Positions 6,674 to 12,534 of a stretch of 12,534 nucleotides of DNA are shown piece by piece (positions within the stretch are counted from its first letter, which is position 1; each line of letters begins with the position of its first letter). The stretch covers positions 1 through 12,534 of the forward strand of contig CAZQEN010000230.1 of the NCBI GenBank assembly GCA_964591605.1, given 5' to 3'. The notes beneath the pieces are model-generated. The model had not been told where the DNA came from and did no database searches. It saw only the letters and a program-made list of their open reading frames with translations. Both the position numbers and the translations under genes were made by a program. This stretch comes from CAYLLT01 sp964591605. Lineage in GTDB: Bacteria > Planctomycetota > Phycisphaerae > UBA1845 > PWPN01.

Positions 6674-8053
6674 TCATAGATTCATCTGCATCCGGATGCC
6701 GTACACCAGCGAGCAGTCGGCCGAGTCGGTGCCGCCCGGATTCGCAATCACCTGGATATCCGGCGTGATGTGCAGCCACGGGGCAACCTCGATGTTGTAG
6801 TAGAGCTCCACGCCCTGCTCCGAATGCAGGAACGAGGGCAGGTCGTCGCTCAGGTTGATGTGGTAGTACCCGAGGCCGAACGTGTCGTTGTCGCGGCCGT
6901 TGATGATCCCCCGCCCGCCAATGCCGCCGCTGTAGAAGTACTCGATCGCATTCACGTCATCCCGGGCCCAGCCGAACCGGCCGAACAGCCCGACCCCCTG
7001 TTTCGGATCGCATTCCTCCTGGTAAAGATACTGGTCGAAGTTCGCATACAGCGCCACGTTGTCCGGGCTGTCATTCACGGGCAGCAGCGCCCCGACCTTC
7101 TTCATCAGGCGCGGCCCCAGCAGCCTCATCATCAGCGGCCCCGTCTCCCGGAACGGGCTCACCGGCTGCAGATGGTTGGATTCCTTGCTGCTCCAGACAA
7201 ACCCGGCGCGGTAGTTGCCGTCGAGCCCGAACGGCTTGACCTTGACATCCCATTCGTGAATCACCGTGGTGTGCGTCGGTCCGTGGAAGGTGGTCTCAAA
7301 ACCGGTGGTCTTTGCCCGTCCCTCCGAGTCGGCGACGGCCGTCACCACGCTCAGCCAGTCGGTCGGGTTCAGGACGAAGCCGGCCCCGAGGTTCGTGTAC
7401 GGCAGGAACGCCGGGATGATCATGTTGTTGCGCAGCCCGGCGTTCATGAACTGCGTGCGTTCGTCGTTGGCAAAGACGTTGCGGTCGAACGCCCGCGAGC
7501 CGTCGAGTTTGCCAGCAATCAAAACAAGTTTATTCTCGAAAAGACTCTGGAAGAAAATCCACTCCGAGAGCGTCATCATGGCGCCTTCGCCCGCTCCCGG
7601 TTTGACGGCGTCGAGATTCACGGGCAGCAGCGAGCCCACGTAAGGATTCGCTCCGTCGCCCCACTTGGGTTCACCGTTGAGCAGCAGCATGCCCCCCGGC
7701 CAGAGGCCAAGCTTGCCCGTGTCGAGACGCAGCGTGATGTCACCCGATCCCGAATACTTGAAGGCATCATTCGTGGAATAGCCGCCGTGCGTGTTCTGCT
7801 GCACGATGTTGGTCACGTCGATGTCAATCGTGATGCCGCGCTCGGCCAGCTCGCTGCGCAGCCCGCCCCAGTCGCCGGTGGCCTTGGGCCAATGCAGCCA
7901 GTTGTCGCCGCACTGGAACGCATTGGAGGGAGCCGTCGTCCGGGCGGCGGGCGGGGCCGACCCCGATTCCGCAGGTTGCGAGGAAGCAGCGTCTTGTCCG
8001 AACAGCATGGTGGCAGTGAGAAGCCACGCGCAAGCGGCAGGAAGCCTTGACAT
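6674..8053 (-). CDS. OprB-family carbohydrate-selective porin
   Basis: The product is 459 residues, typical of the family. An N-terminal signal (MSRLPAACAWLLTATMLFG) is followed by a Ser/Ala/Pro-rich linker to about residue 45. The OprB signature begins at residue 59 (TGDWGGLRSELAERGITID) and continues into strands carrying an Asn/Gly-rich turn (IVQQNTHGG at 83-91). The remainder alternates amphipathic beta-strands and loops. The last part contains the family's YYNIEVAPWLHITPDIQVI segment (about 419-437). Members form outer-membrane beta-barrels that pass sugars by diffusion. The protein ends in Leu rather than the usual terminal Phe, although the last strand looks complete. ATG 8053 has GAGG 7 nt upstream. 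It is monocistronic and divergent from the propeller-protein gene. Which sugar it carries cannot be read from the sequence. Confidence 0.88.
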   Translation of the reverse strand: MSRLPAACAWLLTATMLFGQDAASSQPAESGSAPPAARTTAPSNAFQCGDNWLHWPKATGDWGGLRSELAERGITIDIDVTNIVQQNTHGGYSTNDAFKYSGSGDITLRLDTGKLGLWPGGMLLLNGEPKWGDGANPYVGSLLPVNLDAVKPGAGEGAMMTLSEWIFFQSLFENKLVLIAGKLDGSRAFDRNVFANDERTQFMNAGLRNNMIIPAFLPYTNLGAGFVLNPTDWLSVVTAVADSEGRAKTTGFETTFHGPTHTTVIHEWDVKVKPFGLDGNYRAGFVWSSKESNHLQPVSPFRETGPLMMRLLGPRLMKKVGALLPVNDSPDNVALYANFDQYLYQEECDPKQGVGLFGRFGWARDDVNAIEYFYSGGIGGRGIINGRDNDTFGLGYYHINLSDDLPSFLHSEQGVELYYNIEVAPWLHITPDIQVIANPGGTDSADCSLVYGIRMQMNL

Positions 8054-8141
8054 GTTGTCACCTCAGAGTTGCTGACGTCAAAGTTGCGCGGACAGACAGG
8101 TGGCCGGCCGGCGCGCCGCCGGGCGGAGCCTGCCGCCAGGG

Positions 8142-8170
8142 AGTATACCACCCCGGCGCCACAATGGAAG
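8142..8170 (-). promoter_or_regulatory. Probable sigma-70-type promoter of the porin gene
   Basis: On the minus strand there is a TATACT -10 box (8142-8147) preceded by TGG, an extended -10. A weak -35 (CTTCCA, 8165-8170) lies 17 nt further upstream. Transcription would begin near 8135 and give a leader of about 80 nt before ATG 8053. Confidence 0.4.
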
Positions 8171-8231
8171 CCCTTTGCCACCGAATTTGAGGTGACGGGG
8201 CCTGACACAGCCGGCCGGCCCTCATGGACTC

Positions 8232-8247
8232 GGGGTCCATGGACCCC
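8232..8247. promoter_or_regulatory. Perfect 16-bp palindrome in the divergent porin/propeller intergenic region
   Basis: GGGGTCCATGGACCCC is its own reverse complement. It lies about 85 bp before the propeller-protein ATG and about 60 bp upstream of the predicted porin -35. The location would suit a dimeric regulator, but the binding role is inferred. Confidence 0.3.
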
Positions 8248-8330
8248 CCCCGGCCCGCCGACCGGGTATCATGTCCCCCGCCGAACGGACCTCCCCGGTC
8301 GGTCACCACCGCAACCACGAGGATGACTCC

Positions 8331-9722
8331 ATGCGTTCACATTTTGCGAGATTCCTGCCCCTTGGCATGCTTCTGCACTGCGTCGGCGTGGTCGCCGGGC
8401 AGACCGCCCCGTCGGCGCCGACCGATGCGCAGGTCCGGGCGATTCTCCAGGGCGAGCTGATGCGAAGCGCCCCCGACTACATCGTCTACGTCCCCCGCCA
8501 CTGGGACAGCTCGACCCGCGATTCACACAACGAGCACCTGCTCGTCTTCGAGGGGCCCCGCGGATGGCTCATGGCCGTCTGGACTCAGGCTCAGACCCAG
8601 CCGGGACCCGACAACCGCATCGTCTTCTCCCGGTCGCGGGACGACGGCCGCACGTGGTGCGAGCCGATTCACCTCGCCGGACGCCGTATTCCCGGCGGCC
8701 AGGGGCACATGGCGAGTTGGGCCTTCCCCATGGTCTCAGAGTCGGGCCGCGTCTACGTGATCTACAACCAGCACCTGGGTGTGAGCGGCTGGATTCCCAT
8801 GCACACCGGCACGATGGACGGCATCTTCAGCGACGACGACGGGCTCACCTGGTCCAGGCCGCAGACCATCCCGATGCCCCGGAGCCCCTACGACGATCCC
8901 ACCGGTAAGACGCCGGCCGAGTGGATTGTCTGGCAGACGCCCCTGCGCGACCTGAAGGGCGGCTACTTTGTCGGCTACTCGCACTGGCTGAACCGGGCGG
9001 TCGCCACGCGCCAGAACGTCGAAAGCTGGACGCAGATCGAAAGCGTCGTCGAGTTCATGCGCTTCGAGAATGTCGACGATGATCCGCAGGTCAAGGACCT
9101 GAAAGTCACCTACTCCGCGTGGGGCGACCAGGCGCTGCGGGTGCCGCACTTTCTTGACCCCCTGCTCAGCATCGCCCAGGAACCGAGCATCGTGCGTCTG
9201 CCCGACCAGCGGCTGTTCTGCGTCATGCGGACCAATTCAGGCTGCATCTGGTACAGCGTCTCGCGGGACGACGGGGCGACCTGGTGCAATCCGCGGCCCT
9301 TGCTGCGGCGGGATCATGGCACGCCTATTCTGCAGCCGGTGTCCTGCTGCCCGATCTATCAGCTCGCCGACGGCCGATACGTCCTGCTGCATCACAACAA
9401 CCGCGGCGACATCGAGACCAAGCCGGAATCCACGGCCGAGCCCCGCCGCCCGGCGTTCATCGCTCTGGGCGAGTTCCGTCCCCACGCCGACCAGCCCATC
9501 TGGTTCAGCGATTCCAGGCAGCTCATGGACAATGAGGGATTTGCACCCGACGGGCACAAGGTCAGCAAAGACCGGCCGGGCAACACGAATATCGGCGTCT
9601 ACAGCAGCTTCACGACGCGCGGCGGCAACAACGTGCTCTGGCACCCGGACCGCAAGTGCTTCCTCGTGGGCAAGCGGATCACGCCGGAGTTCCTGGCGGA
9701 TCTGAAAGTGCCGCAGCCATAG
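8331..9722 (+). CDS. Exported BNR/Asp-box propeller protein, sialidase-like
   Basis: The product is 463 residues with a signal peptide at about 1-24 (FLPLGMLLHCVGVVAG). Three Asp-box motifs (S-x-D-x-G-x-T-W) are visible at residues 102-109, 167-174 and 311-318, marking a sialidase-type six-bladed beta-propeller. The segment QEPSIVRLPDQRLFCVMRT (283-301) resembles the Glu/Arg region of this superfamily. The FRIP/YRIP motif of classical GH33 sialidases is not found near the N-terminus, so sialic acid need not be the substrate. Planctomycetes encode many such proteins annotated as exo-alpha-sialidase. ATG 8331 is chosen because GAGGA lies 7 nt upstream and the signal peptide starts there; the ATG at 8271 would add 20 polar residues ahead of it. 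The next gene converges, with a 55-bp gap and no clear terminator. Confidence 0.8.
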   Translation: MRSHFARFLPLGMLLHCVGVVAGQTAPSAPTDAQVRAILQGELMRSAPDYIVYVPRHWDSSTRDSHNEHLLVFEGPRGWLMAVWTQAQTQPGPDNRIVFSRSRDDGRTWCEPIHLAGRRIPGGQGHMASWAFPMVSESGRVYVIYNQHLGVSGWIPMHTGTMDGIFSDDDGLTWSRPQTIPMPRSPYDDPTGKTPAEWIVWQTPLRDLKGGYFVGYSHWLNRAVATRQNVESWTQIESVVEFMRFENVDDDPQVKDLKVTYSAWGDQALRVPHFLDPLLSIAQEPSIVRLPDQRLFCVMRTNSGCIWYSVSRDDGATWCNPRPLLRRDHGTPILQPVSCCPIYQLADGRYVLLHHNNRGDIETKPESTAEPRRPAFIALGEFRPHADQPIWFSDSRQLMDNEGFAPDGHKVSKDRPGNTNIGVYSSFTTRGGNNVLWHPDRKCFLVGKRITPEFLADLKVPQP

Positions 9723-9777
9723 CGCGTTCCGTCGCCGGTGGCCGTTCGATGCGTCCGCCGATCGGCCGCATCCCCGC

Positions 9778-10233
9778 TCAATCGCACGCGATGTTGGCCA
9801 CCAGCGCGTTACAGATCCGCTCCCAGTCCTCGCGGCGCATCCGGAGGCTCTCTTCATGCGTACCGGCGGGCGTTATCACGTAGTCATCGTTCTCGAGCCG
9901 CCGGTCGATGATCGTCCGCAGCCCGTACAGCGAACCGATCGCCGGCTCCGCCCCCAGCTCGCAATCCGGGAAGAGCTCGGCCATCTCCGATTCCATCGCC
10001 AGCCGGACGTCCGGATCCTCGAGCACCTCGGCCACCCGGCGCATGTCCAGATGCCGGGGCGCCGGAAGCACGCACATCGCGAATCCGCCGCGCCCCTTGA
10101 CGATCACCGGCTTGGCCACCATCTCGCCCGGTACGTGCTCGACCTGGGCCAACTGCTGGGCTGTGTAGGTCGGAGGGTGAGAGTGGACCTCGTACGGAAT
10201 GTCCCGTTCCCGCAGAATGGTCTCGAGTTGCAT
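9778..10233 (-). CDS. YbaK/ProX-type aminoacyl-tRNA deacylase domain protein
   Basis: The product is 151 residues, the usual length for a stand-alone YbaK/EbsC-like domain. Landmarks are a short N-terminal helix (MQLETILRERDIPYEVHSHP), TAQQLA at 24-29, then VAKPVIVKGRGGFAMCVLP at 39-57. Lys41 falls at the conserved lysine of the family. Further on are a leucine-rich region, the Gly-rich segment LGAEPAIGSLYGL at 93-105, and ITPAGTHEESLRM at 120-132. Relatives hydrolyse mischarged tRNAs such as Cys- or Ala-tRNA(Pro) in the cytoplasm. Substrate specificity cannot be assigned here. ATG 10233 is preferred over GTG 10242 because AAAGGAG lies 8 nt before the ATG but only 1 nt before the GTG. It shows no operon link with its neighbours. 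Confidence 0.85.
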   Translation of the reverse strand: MQLETILRERDIPYEVHSHPPTYTAQQLAQVEHVPGEMVAKPVIVKGRGGFAMCVLPAPRHLDMRRVAEVLEDPDVRLAMESEMAELFPDCELGAEPAIGSLYGLRTIIDRRLENDDYVITPAGTHEESLRMRREDWERICNALVANIACD

Positions 10234-10241
10234 GACGCACA

Positions 10242-10248
10242 CTCCTTT
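10242..10248 (-). promoter_or_regulatory. Ribosome binding site deciding the YbaK-type start
   Basis: AAAGGAG on the minus strand is 8 nt from ATG 10233 and overlaps the spacing needed for GTG 10242. It therefore selects the ATG. Confidence 0.7.
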
Positions 10249-10317
10249 CGCGAGAGATATGAGCGAAAGCCGCCGCGGACGGCCCTGGAACTGCCCGAGA
10301 GGCCAGGGTGTCGCTCC

Positions 10318-10347
10318 ATTTTAAGCCCGATCCGGCGTAAATGACAC
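10318..10347 (-). promoter_or_regulatory. Possible promoter of the YbaK-type gene
   Basis: On the minus strand GTGTCA (10342-10347), an 18-nt spacer and TAAAAT (10318-10323) form a plausible -35/-10 pair, about 85 bp before the ATG. The -10 is good (5 of 6) and the -35 fair (4 of 6). Confidence 0.35.
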
Positions 10348-10364
10348 GGAGGTCGGCGAATAAT

Positions 10365-10670
10365 TTCGCAGGGGGTGTGGCAATTGTTTGGGGCGGCTAT
10401 AACCACTTTGCCCGGAGGGCATTCGAGCGTTGCCAGGGACTTTCAGTCCCTGGAACGGCGATTCCTGTTCTCCCTATTCTCTCGCCTCCTCTCCTCCGCC
10501 CTTCGGGCGGAGGAGAGGAGGCGAGAGGTCTGTGCTGGGCTTCCTTTCCAGGGACTCAAGTCCCTGGCAACCATCGTGCGCCCTGCCGGGCGAGGATCGG
10601 AGCTCGTCTTCACCCATATCCCGGAAGAATTGCCAGACCCTCCGCAGGGGGTCTGGCAATTCCTCCGGGC
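10365..10670. repeat. Nested palindromic element, copy 1
   Basis: Layers, outside in: 21-nt terminal inverted repeats at 10373-10393 and 10620-10640 (17 of 21 pair); GTTGCCAGGGACTT (10429-10442) with AAGTCCCTGGCAAC (10558-10571), perfect; two local hairpins built on CCAGGGACT (10433-10453 and 10548-10567); and a central perfect 23-bp stem (10479-10501 with 10505-10527) closed by CTTCGG, pyrimidine-rich on one arm and purine-rich on the other. A small CGCCC-TGCC-GGGCG hairpin lies at 10579-10592. The right end carries an extra perfect 14-bp hairpin (GAATTGCCAGACCC at 10627-10640 with 10649-10662). As a result TCCGCAGGGGGTCTGG at 10641 directly repeats the left end TTCGCAGGGGGTGTGG at 10365. 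No protein is convincingly encoded. It lies between the YbaK-type promoter and the oxidoreductase terminator. Confidence 0.8.
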
Positions 10671-10773
10671 CTCGGTCGCCATTGGTGGTGCAGGCGCCCG
10701 CCCGAACCCCTCCCCAAACCGACGCCTCCGCCCGCGGTTAGGGCGACTGAGACGAGCTCGGCACACCCCGCGC
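10671..10773. other. Non-coding spacer
   Basis: GC-rich spacer between the palindromic element and the oxidoreductase terminator. I see no gene, promoter or repeat in it. Confidence 0.5.
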
Positions 10774-10801
10774 AAAAAAGCGGCCACCCGAAGGTGGCCG
10801 C
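10774..10801 (-). terminator. Rho-independent terminator of the Gfo/Idh/MocA gene
   Basis: On the minus strand GCGGCCACC (10801-10793) and GGTGGCCGC (10788-10780) form a perfect 9-bp stem closed by a TTCG tetraloop, followed directly by six T residues (10779-10774). It begins about 60 bp after the stop codon at 10864. This is the clearest intrinsic terminator in the window. Confidence 0.85.
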
Positions 10802-10863
10802 CGCATGTGCATTGAATGTCTTCTCTGTGCTCTCACCGCTTCCGTGATGAGCTCTCAACGGCT

Positions 10864-12150
10864 TTACAGCAACCCGCCCTTGCCGTGGATCGTCACACCG
10901 TCCTCATCGAGCGTCACTTCCCGCTTCGCCTTCAGCGCTGCGTTCGCCAGGTGCAGCGGCCGAACCGCCTTGTGACCGATCTCCACCGTCGCGTTCGGCT
11001 GCTTGCGGGTCTTGACGCACTCGAGGAAGTTGTTCGTGTGCGGCACCGTGTCCGTCACGCCGCCCGACAGGTTCTCCATCGCCGTCTTGAGCGGACCCTT
11101 CGCCCAGTTGTTCACGTCCGCGAACACGGCGTAGCCGTTCTCCGTCAGCCACAGCGACGCCTTGTCGCCCTGGAAGCAGATCGACCAGTCGTTGTGGAAC
11201 GTGTTCGTGGTGTAGCAGAGCGTCCAGGTCGCCAGGAACTTGGGATACCGGAACGTGCAGCAGAATGTGTCGGGCGTCTCGGTCGGCTGGTTCTCGAACA
11301 CCTCGCCGATCTGTACCGCCGACAACGGCTGGTCTTCGCCCATCATCCACTGAACGACGTCCATGAGGTGCGTGCCCTGGTCCGTCTCGTTGCCGCCCGA
11401 GAACGGCCAGAAATACCGCCAGTGCCGGTACTTGATCGGCTCGAACTTCTGCTTGCCCGCCGGCCCGCAGAAACGCTCCCAGTCCAGTTCACCGGGCAGC
11501 TTGGGATCGCGATTCACCCCCACCTTCCAGTACCACTCCGCCCGCACCAGATTCACCTTGCCCAGCACGCCCGCATCGAAGACCTTGGCTTTCATCTCGT
11601 GGATGATCGGCGAGCTGCGCCGCTGCATGCCGATCTGCACGATGCGGTCGCTCTTGCGCACCGCCTCGACCATCTGTGCCCCCTCTTTGATCGAGTGGCA
11701 CATCGGCTTCTCGCAGTACGCATCCTTGCCCGCCGCGACCGTATCGATCAGGTGCTGGCAGTGCCAGTGCTCAGGCGAGGCGATCAGGACCGCATTGACG
11801 TCCTTGCGGTCGAGCAGCCGCTCATGTTCTTTGTATGCCTCGGCCTTGGCCCCTGCGATCTCCATGCCCTTGGCCCGGTTGGGCTCATACACGTCGCAGA
11901 CCGCCGCCCACTGGACGCCGGCCGCCTTGAGCCGCTCCATGTGGTGCCGGCCCATGCCGCCCGAGCCGATGATCCCCATCACCACCCGTTCGTTGGCCCC
12001 CAGCACGCCCTGCCCGGCCGCACGAACCCGCGGCGCACCCGCCGCCACCACGCCCGCGGCCGCCGCCGCACTCAAAAACGACCGGCGACTGACCTGCCCG
12101 ACCTGCTGCCGGCCGGTAACCATTTCCTGATCCTGACCCTTGCGAGGCAT
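10864..12150 (-). CDS. Tat-exported Gfo/Idh/MocA-family oxidoreductase
   Basis: The product is 428 residues. A twin-arginine signal occupies about residues 1-45 (SRRSFL at 21-26, then an alanine-rich hydrophobic stretch and RVRA). The protein is therefore exported folded, presumably with its cofactor. The Rossmann motif GIIGSGGMG is at 59-67. The family's EKP motif is at 147-149 (YCEKPM). The C-terminal half carries DQGTHLMDVVQW (258-269), matching the D-x-G-x-H-x-x-D active-site pattern with His262. Family members oxidise or reduce sugars and inositols with bound NAD(P). Tat-exported forms are abundant in planctomycetes, and the substrate here is unknown. ATG 12150 has AAGGAG 9 nt upstream. 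A good terminator follows the stop, and the gene appears monocistronic. Nested palindromic elements stand on both sides of it. Confidence 0.9.
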   Translation of the reverse strand: MPRKGQDQEMVTGRQQVGQVSRRSFLSAAAAAGVVAAGAPRVRAAGQGVLGANERVVMGIIGSGGMGRHHMERLKAAGVQWAAVCDVYEPNRAKGMEIAGAKAEAYKEHERLLDRKDVNAVLIASPEHWHCQHLIDTVAAGKDAYCEKPMCHSIKEGAQMVEAVRKSDRIVQIGMQRRSSPIIHEMKAKVFDAGVLGKVNLVRAEWYWKVGVNRDPKLPGELDWERFCGPAGKQKFEPIKYRHWRYFWPFSGGNETDQGTHLMDVVQWMMGEDQPLSAVQIGEVFENQPTETPDTFCCTFRYPKFLATWTLCYTTNTFHNDWSICFQGDKASLWLTENGYAVFADVNNWAKGPLKTAMENLSGGVTDTVPHTNNFLECVKTRKQPNATVEIGHKAVRPLHLANAALKAKREVTLDEDGVTIHGKGGLL

Positions 12151-12159
12151 AAATCGTTT

Positions 12160-12165
12160 CTCCTT
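12160..12165 (-). promoter_or_regulatory. Ribosome binding site of the Gfo/Idh/MocA gene
   Basis: AAGGAG on the minus strand, 9 nt before ATG 12150, supports the longer N-terminus over the internal Met10. The region between here and the repeat at 12241 holds only weak promoter-like sequence. Confidence 0.55.
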
Positions 12166-12240
12166 ACACTCTGCGGAACCCAGTATGTGAATGCGGAAGC
12201 CTACCGCAGAATCCTCCCCCTGTCACGCCGCCAACCCCAC

Positions 12241-12534
12241 CCCGCCCAGGGCGGGTGTGCCCATTTTTCCGGGGGACTGTAACTTCTTTGCCCGGAGTAC
12301 ATTCGAGCGTTGCCAGGGACTTGCAGTCCCTGAATACGGGTTGCTGCTATTGTTTTCTCCTCTCCCCTTCTCTTCTCCGCCCGCAGGGCAGAGAAGAGAA
12401 GGGGAGAGAAACTGCCTGAGCCCGTTTGTTCCCGGGACTGTAAGTCCCTGGCAACCATCGTGCGCCCTGCCGGGCGAGGATGTGAGTCTCCCGGCGCGCC
12501 GGGACACCCATCTCCCGGAAAAATGGGCACACCC
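12241..12534. repeat. Nested palindromic element, copy 2 (may continue past the window)
   Basis: Same order and orientation as the copy at 10365-10670. Perfect 21-nt terminal inverted repeats (12253-12273 and 12514-12534) are preceded by CCCGCCC-A-GGGCGGG (12241-12255). GTTGCCAGGGACTT (12309-12322) pairs with AAGTCCCTGGCAAC (12442-12455). The central 23-position stem (12360-12382 with 12386-12408) has one C-A mismatch. A 16-bp palindrome centred on CCCGGCGCGCCGGG (12490-12503) replaces the different right spacer of copy 1. Core segments 12281-12332 and 12442-12481 match copy 1 at 47 of 52 and 40 of 40 positions. It lies upstream of the Gfo/Idh/MocA start and the right end may be incomplete. 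Confidence 0.8.

Noticed and set aside
6492..6779. 95-residue minus-strand frame containing EEAQKAQKEN
   Set aside because: This sequence is produced by the AGGCACAA-type palindrome at 6521-6643. It is a familiar spurious translation of a dispersed repeat.
6770..8050. 426-residue open frame on the plus strand
   Set aside because: It is antisense to the OprB-type porin, which has clear family motifs.
8102..8220. GGCCGGCC octamers at 8102-8109 and 8213-8220
   Set aside because: In DNA this GC-rich, short GC-only palindromes are expected by chance.
10341..10860. Several ORFs of 60 to 170 residues on both strands
   Set aside because: They arise from the palindromic element and GC-rich spacer. 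They overlap each other in many frames and lack ribosome sites.
10816..12282. 488-residue open frame on the plus strand
   Set aside because: It is antisense to the clearly recognised Gfo/Idh/MocA gene and is dominated by Arg, His, Leu and Val. It would also run through the terminator-proximal region and a repeat.
10365..12534. CRISPR array
   Set aside because: The repeated units are only two, about 1.9 kb apart, and internally palindromic, without regular spacers.

Overview
The window is high-GC DNA that looks like a planctomycete or a related environmental bacterium. This rests on the types of gene present (a secreted BNR-propeller protein, a Tat-exported Gfo/Idh/MocA oxidoreductase, an OprB-type porin, a glycine-rich repeat protein), on the large secreted proteins without recognisable domains, and on intergenic regions packed with palindromic repeats. 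No taxonomic marker gene is present, so this is inference.

Layout. At the left edge is the 3' end of a glycine-rich repeat protein, interrupted in frame by TAG at 46-48. Convergent to it is an exported GH84-like N-acetylglucosaminidase homologue (500-2062, minus) with altered catalytic motifs. Next comes a small lipoprotein with a cupredoxin fold (2327-2734, plus) that lacks the usual copper-ligand Cys. A 137-bp near-perfect palindrome (2792-2928) precedes a 1061-residue exported protein of unknown function (3009-6194, plus). A 35-residue predicted membrane peptide (6248-6355) follows it with its own strong ribosome binding site. A gene-free stretch with three inverted repeats (6380-6643) separates this pair from an OprB-type porin (6674-8053, minus). 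Divergent from the porin is an exported six-bladed-propeller, sialidase-like protein (8331-9722, plus). A YbaK/ProX-type deacylase (9778-10233, minus) and an exported Gfo/Idh/MocA oxidoreductase (10864-12150, minus) complete the genes.

The most striking structure is a family of nested palindromic elements present twice in the same orientation (about 10365-10670 and 12241-12534), bracketing the oxidoreductase gene. The copies share a 52-bp left core (47 of 52 identical) and an identical 40-bp right core. The central 23-bp stem and the terminal inverted repeats differ in sequence but keep pairing, because changes in one arm are matched in the other. I read this as a structure-conserved, non-coding mobile or regulatory element. 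No transposase or RAYT gene is in the window to move it.

Functionally, the porin, propeller protein, GH84-like protein and Gfo/Idh/MocA enzyme suggest uptake and breakdown of complex or amino-sugar glycans. They are separate transcription units, not a single polysaccharide utilisation locus. No tRNA, rRNA, CRISPR array or integrase was seen.
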